From: Acidobacteriaceae bacterium
GTDB lineage: Bacteria; Acidobacteriota; Terriglobia; Terriglobales; Acidobacteriaceae
Direction: 5' to 3'
Assembly (NCBI GenBank): GCA_003132825.1
Contig: PKYX01000365.1
Coordinates: 7,073-21,312 of the forward strand
DNA length: 14,240 bases
Below the pieces are notes generated by a model, which was given only the letters and a program-made list of their open reading frames with translations, was not told the origin of the DNA and did no database searches. This document shows, in pieces, positions 14,117 through 14,240 of this stretch (position 1 is the stretch's first letter; every line of letters starts with the position of its first letter). A program made the translations under genes and the position numbers.

Positions 14117-14240
14117 ATCACTAGCGCATGGGCGGCGCCGGAATCTTCGAGACCGTAAATGGAAGCGATGTTGGGGTAATTCAACGAAGCGAGGACTTTC
14201 GCTTCGCGTTGGGAACGTGCGCGCGCGATACACCTCGCCC
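14110..14240 (-). pseudogene. Remnant of a serine/threonine protein kinase N-lobe (runs off right edge)
   Basis: Reading leftward from the window edge, one frame gives GEVYRAR (end of the glycine-loop region). A second gives SQREAKVLASLNYPNIASIY, then GLEDSGAAHALVMEL, as in Hanks-type kinases around the alpha-C helix and hinge. The segment between, which should carry the VAIK ATP-binding lysine (about 30 residues), is missing and the frame shifts. At VMEL the sequence passes directly into the right arm of repeat copy F. It is therefore a broken kinase gene; the part beyond 14240 is not visible. Confidence 0.65.

Noticed and set aside
1..14240. Insertion sequence, prophage, CRISPR array, tRNA or rRNA
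   Set aside because: No transposase or integrase motifs, no regularly spaced repeats with unique spacers, and no tRNA or rRNA signatures were seen. The six palindromic repeats are irregularly spaced over kilobases.

Overview
The window looks like chromosomal DNA of a soil-type Acidobacteriota (perhaps near Solibacter/Bryobacter). This is inferred from four things: moderately high GC, a BlaI/M56 regulator pair, remnants of serine/threonine kinase-TPR and CadC-like winged-helix regulators, and secreted proteins with signal peptides ending in AQ. No rRNA, tRNA, CRISPR array, transposase or phage gene was seen.

Layout. (1) 1-2070, minus: N-terminal 690 residues of a secreted multidomain GH54 alpha-L-arabinofuranosidase that runs off the left edge. 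An upstream region with two copies of a near-palindromic 31-bp repeat may control it. (2) 2747-4786, plus: a GT-C (family 39-like) membrane glycosyltransferase with a C-terminal TPR tail. (3) 5183-5647, minus: a HIT-family nucleotide hydrolase/transferase. (4) 9121-5976, minus: a three-gene set of BlaI/MecI-type repressor, short M56 (BlaR1-like) membrane metalloprotease and an exported TPR + S41 protease-like protein. Two dyads spaced 21 bp overlap the predicted promoter. (5) 9532-10438: two damaged genes, a secreted small protein split at a run of seven G/C and a truncated OmpR-type DNA-binding domain. (6) 10472-13943: a LysR regulator divergent from an NmrA-type NAD(P)-binding oxidoreductase plus cupin pair, then a second cupin. 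(7) Right edge: remnants of serine/threonine kinase genes.

The main unexplained structure is a family of about 80-100-bp imperfect palindromic repeats, six copies, all in the same orientation and all between genes (about 2374, 5032, 5746, 9303, 13062 and 14021). They share outer arms of the type CCAGAAGTCGG ... CCCGTTTCTGG and usually a CTTCCG end. Two copies carry a different longer loop and match each other at 75 of 77 positions. Two copies directly abut kinase-gene debris, which suggests a mobilised, REP/MITE-like element that inserts in or accompanies decaying genes. No autonomous partner is visible here.

Functionally the region is a patchwork of accessory genes: plant polysaccharide breakdown, surface glycosylation, envelope-stress-like proteolytic signalling and small redox/cupin enzymes. 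It is not one pathway. The most coherent regulatory systems are the BlaI-M56-S41 set and the LysR-NmrA-cupin divergon.
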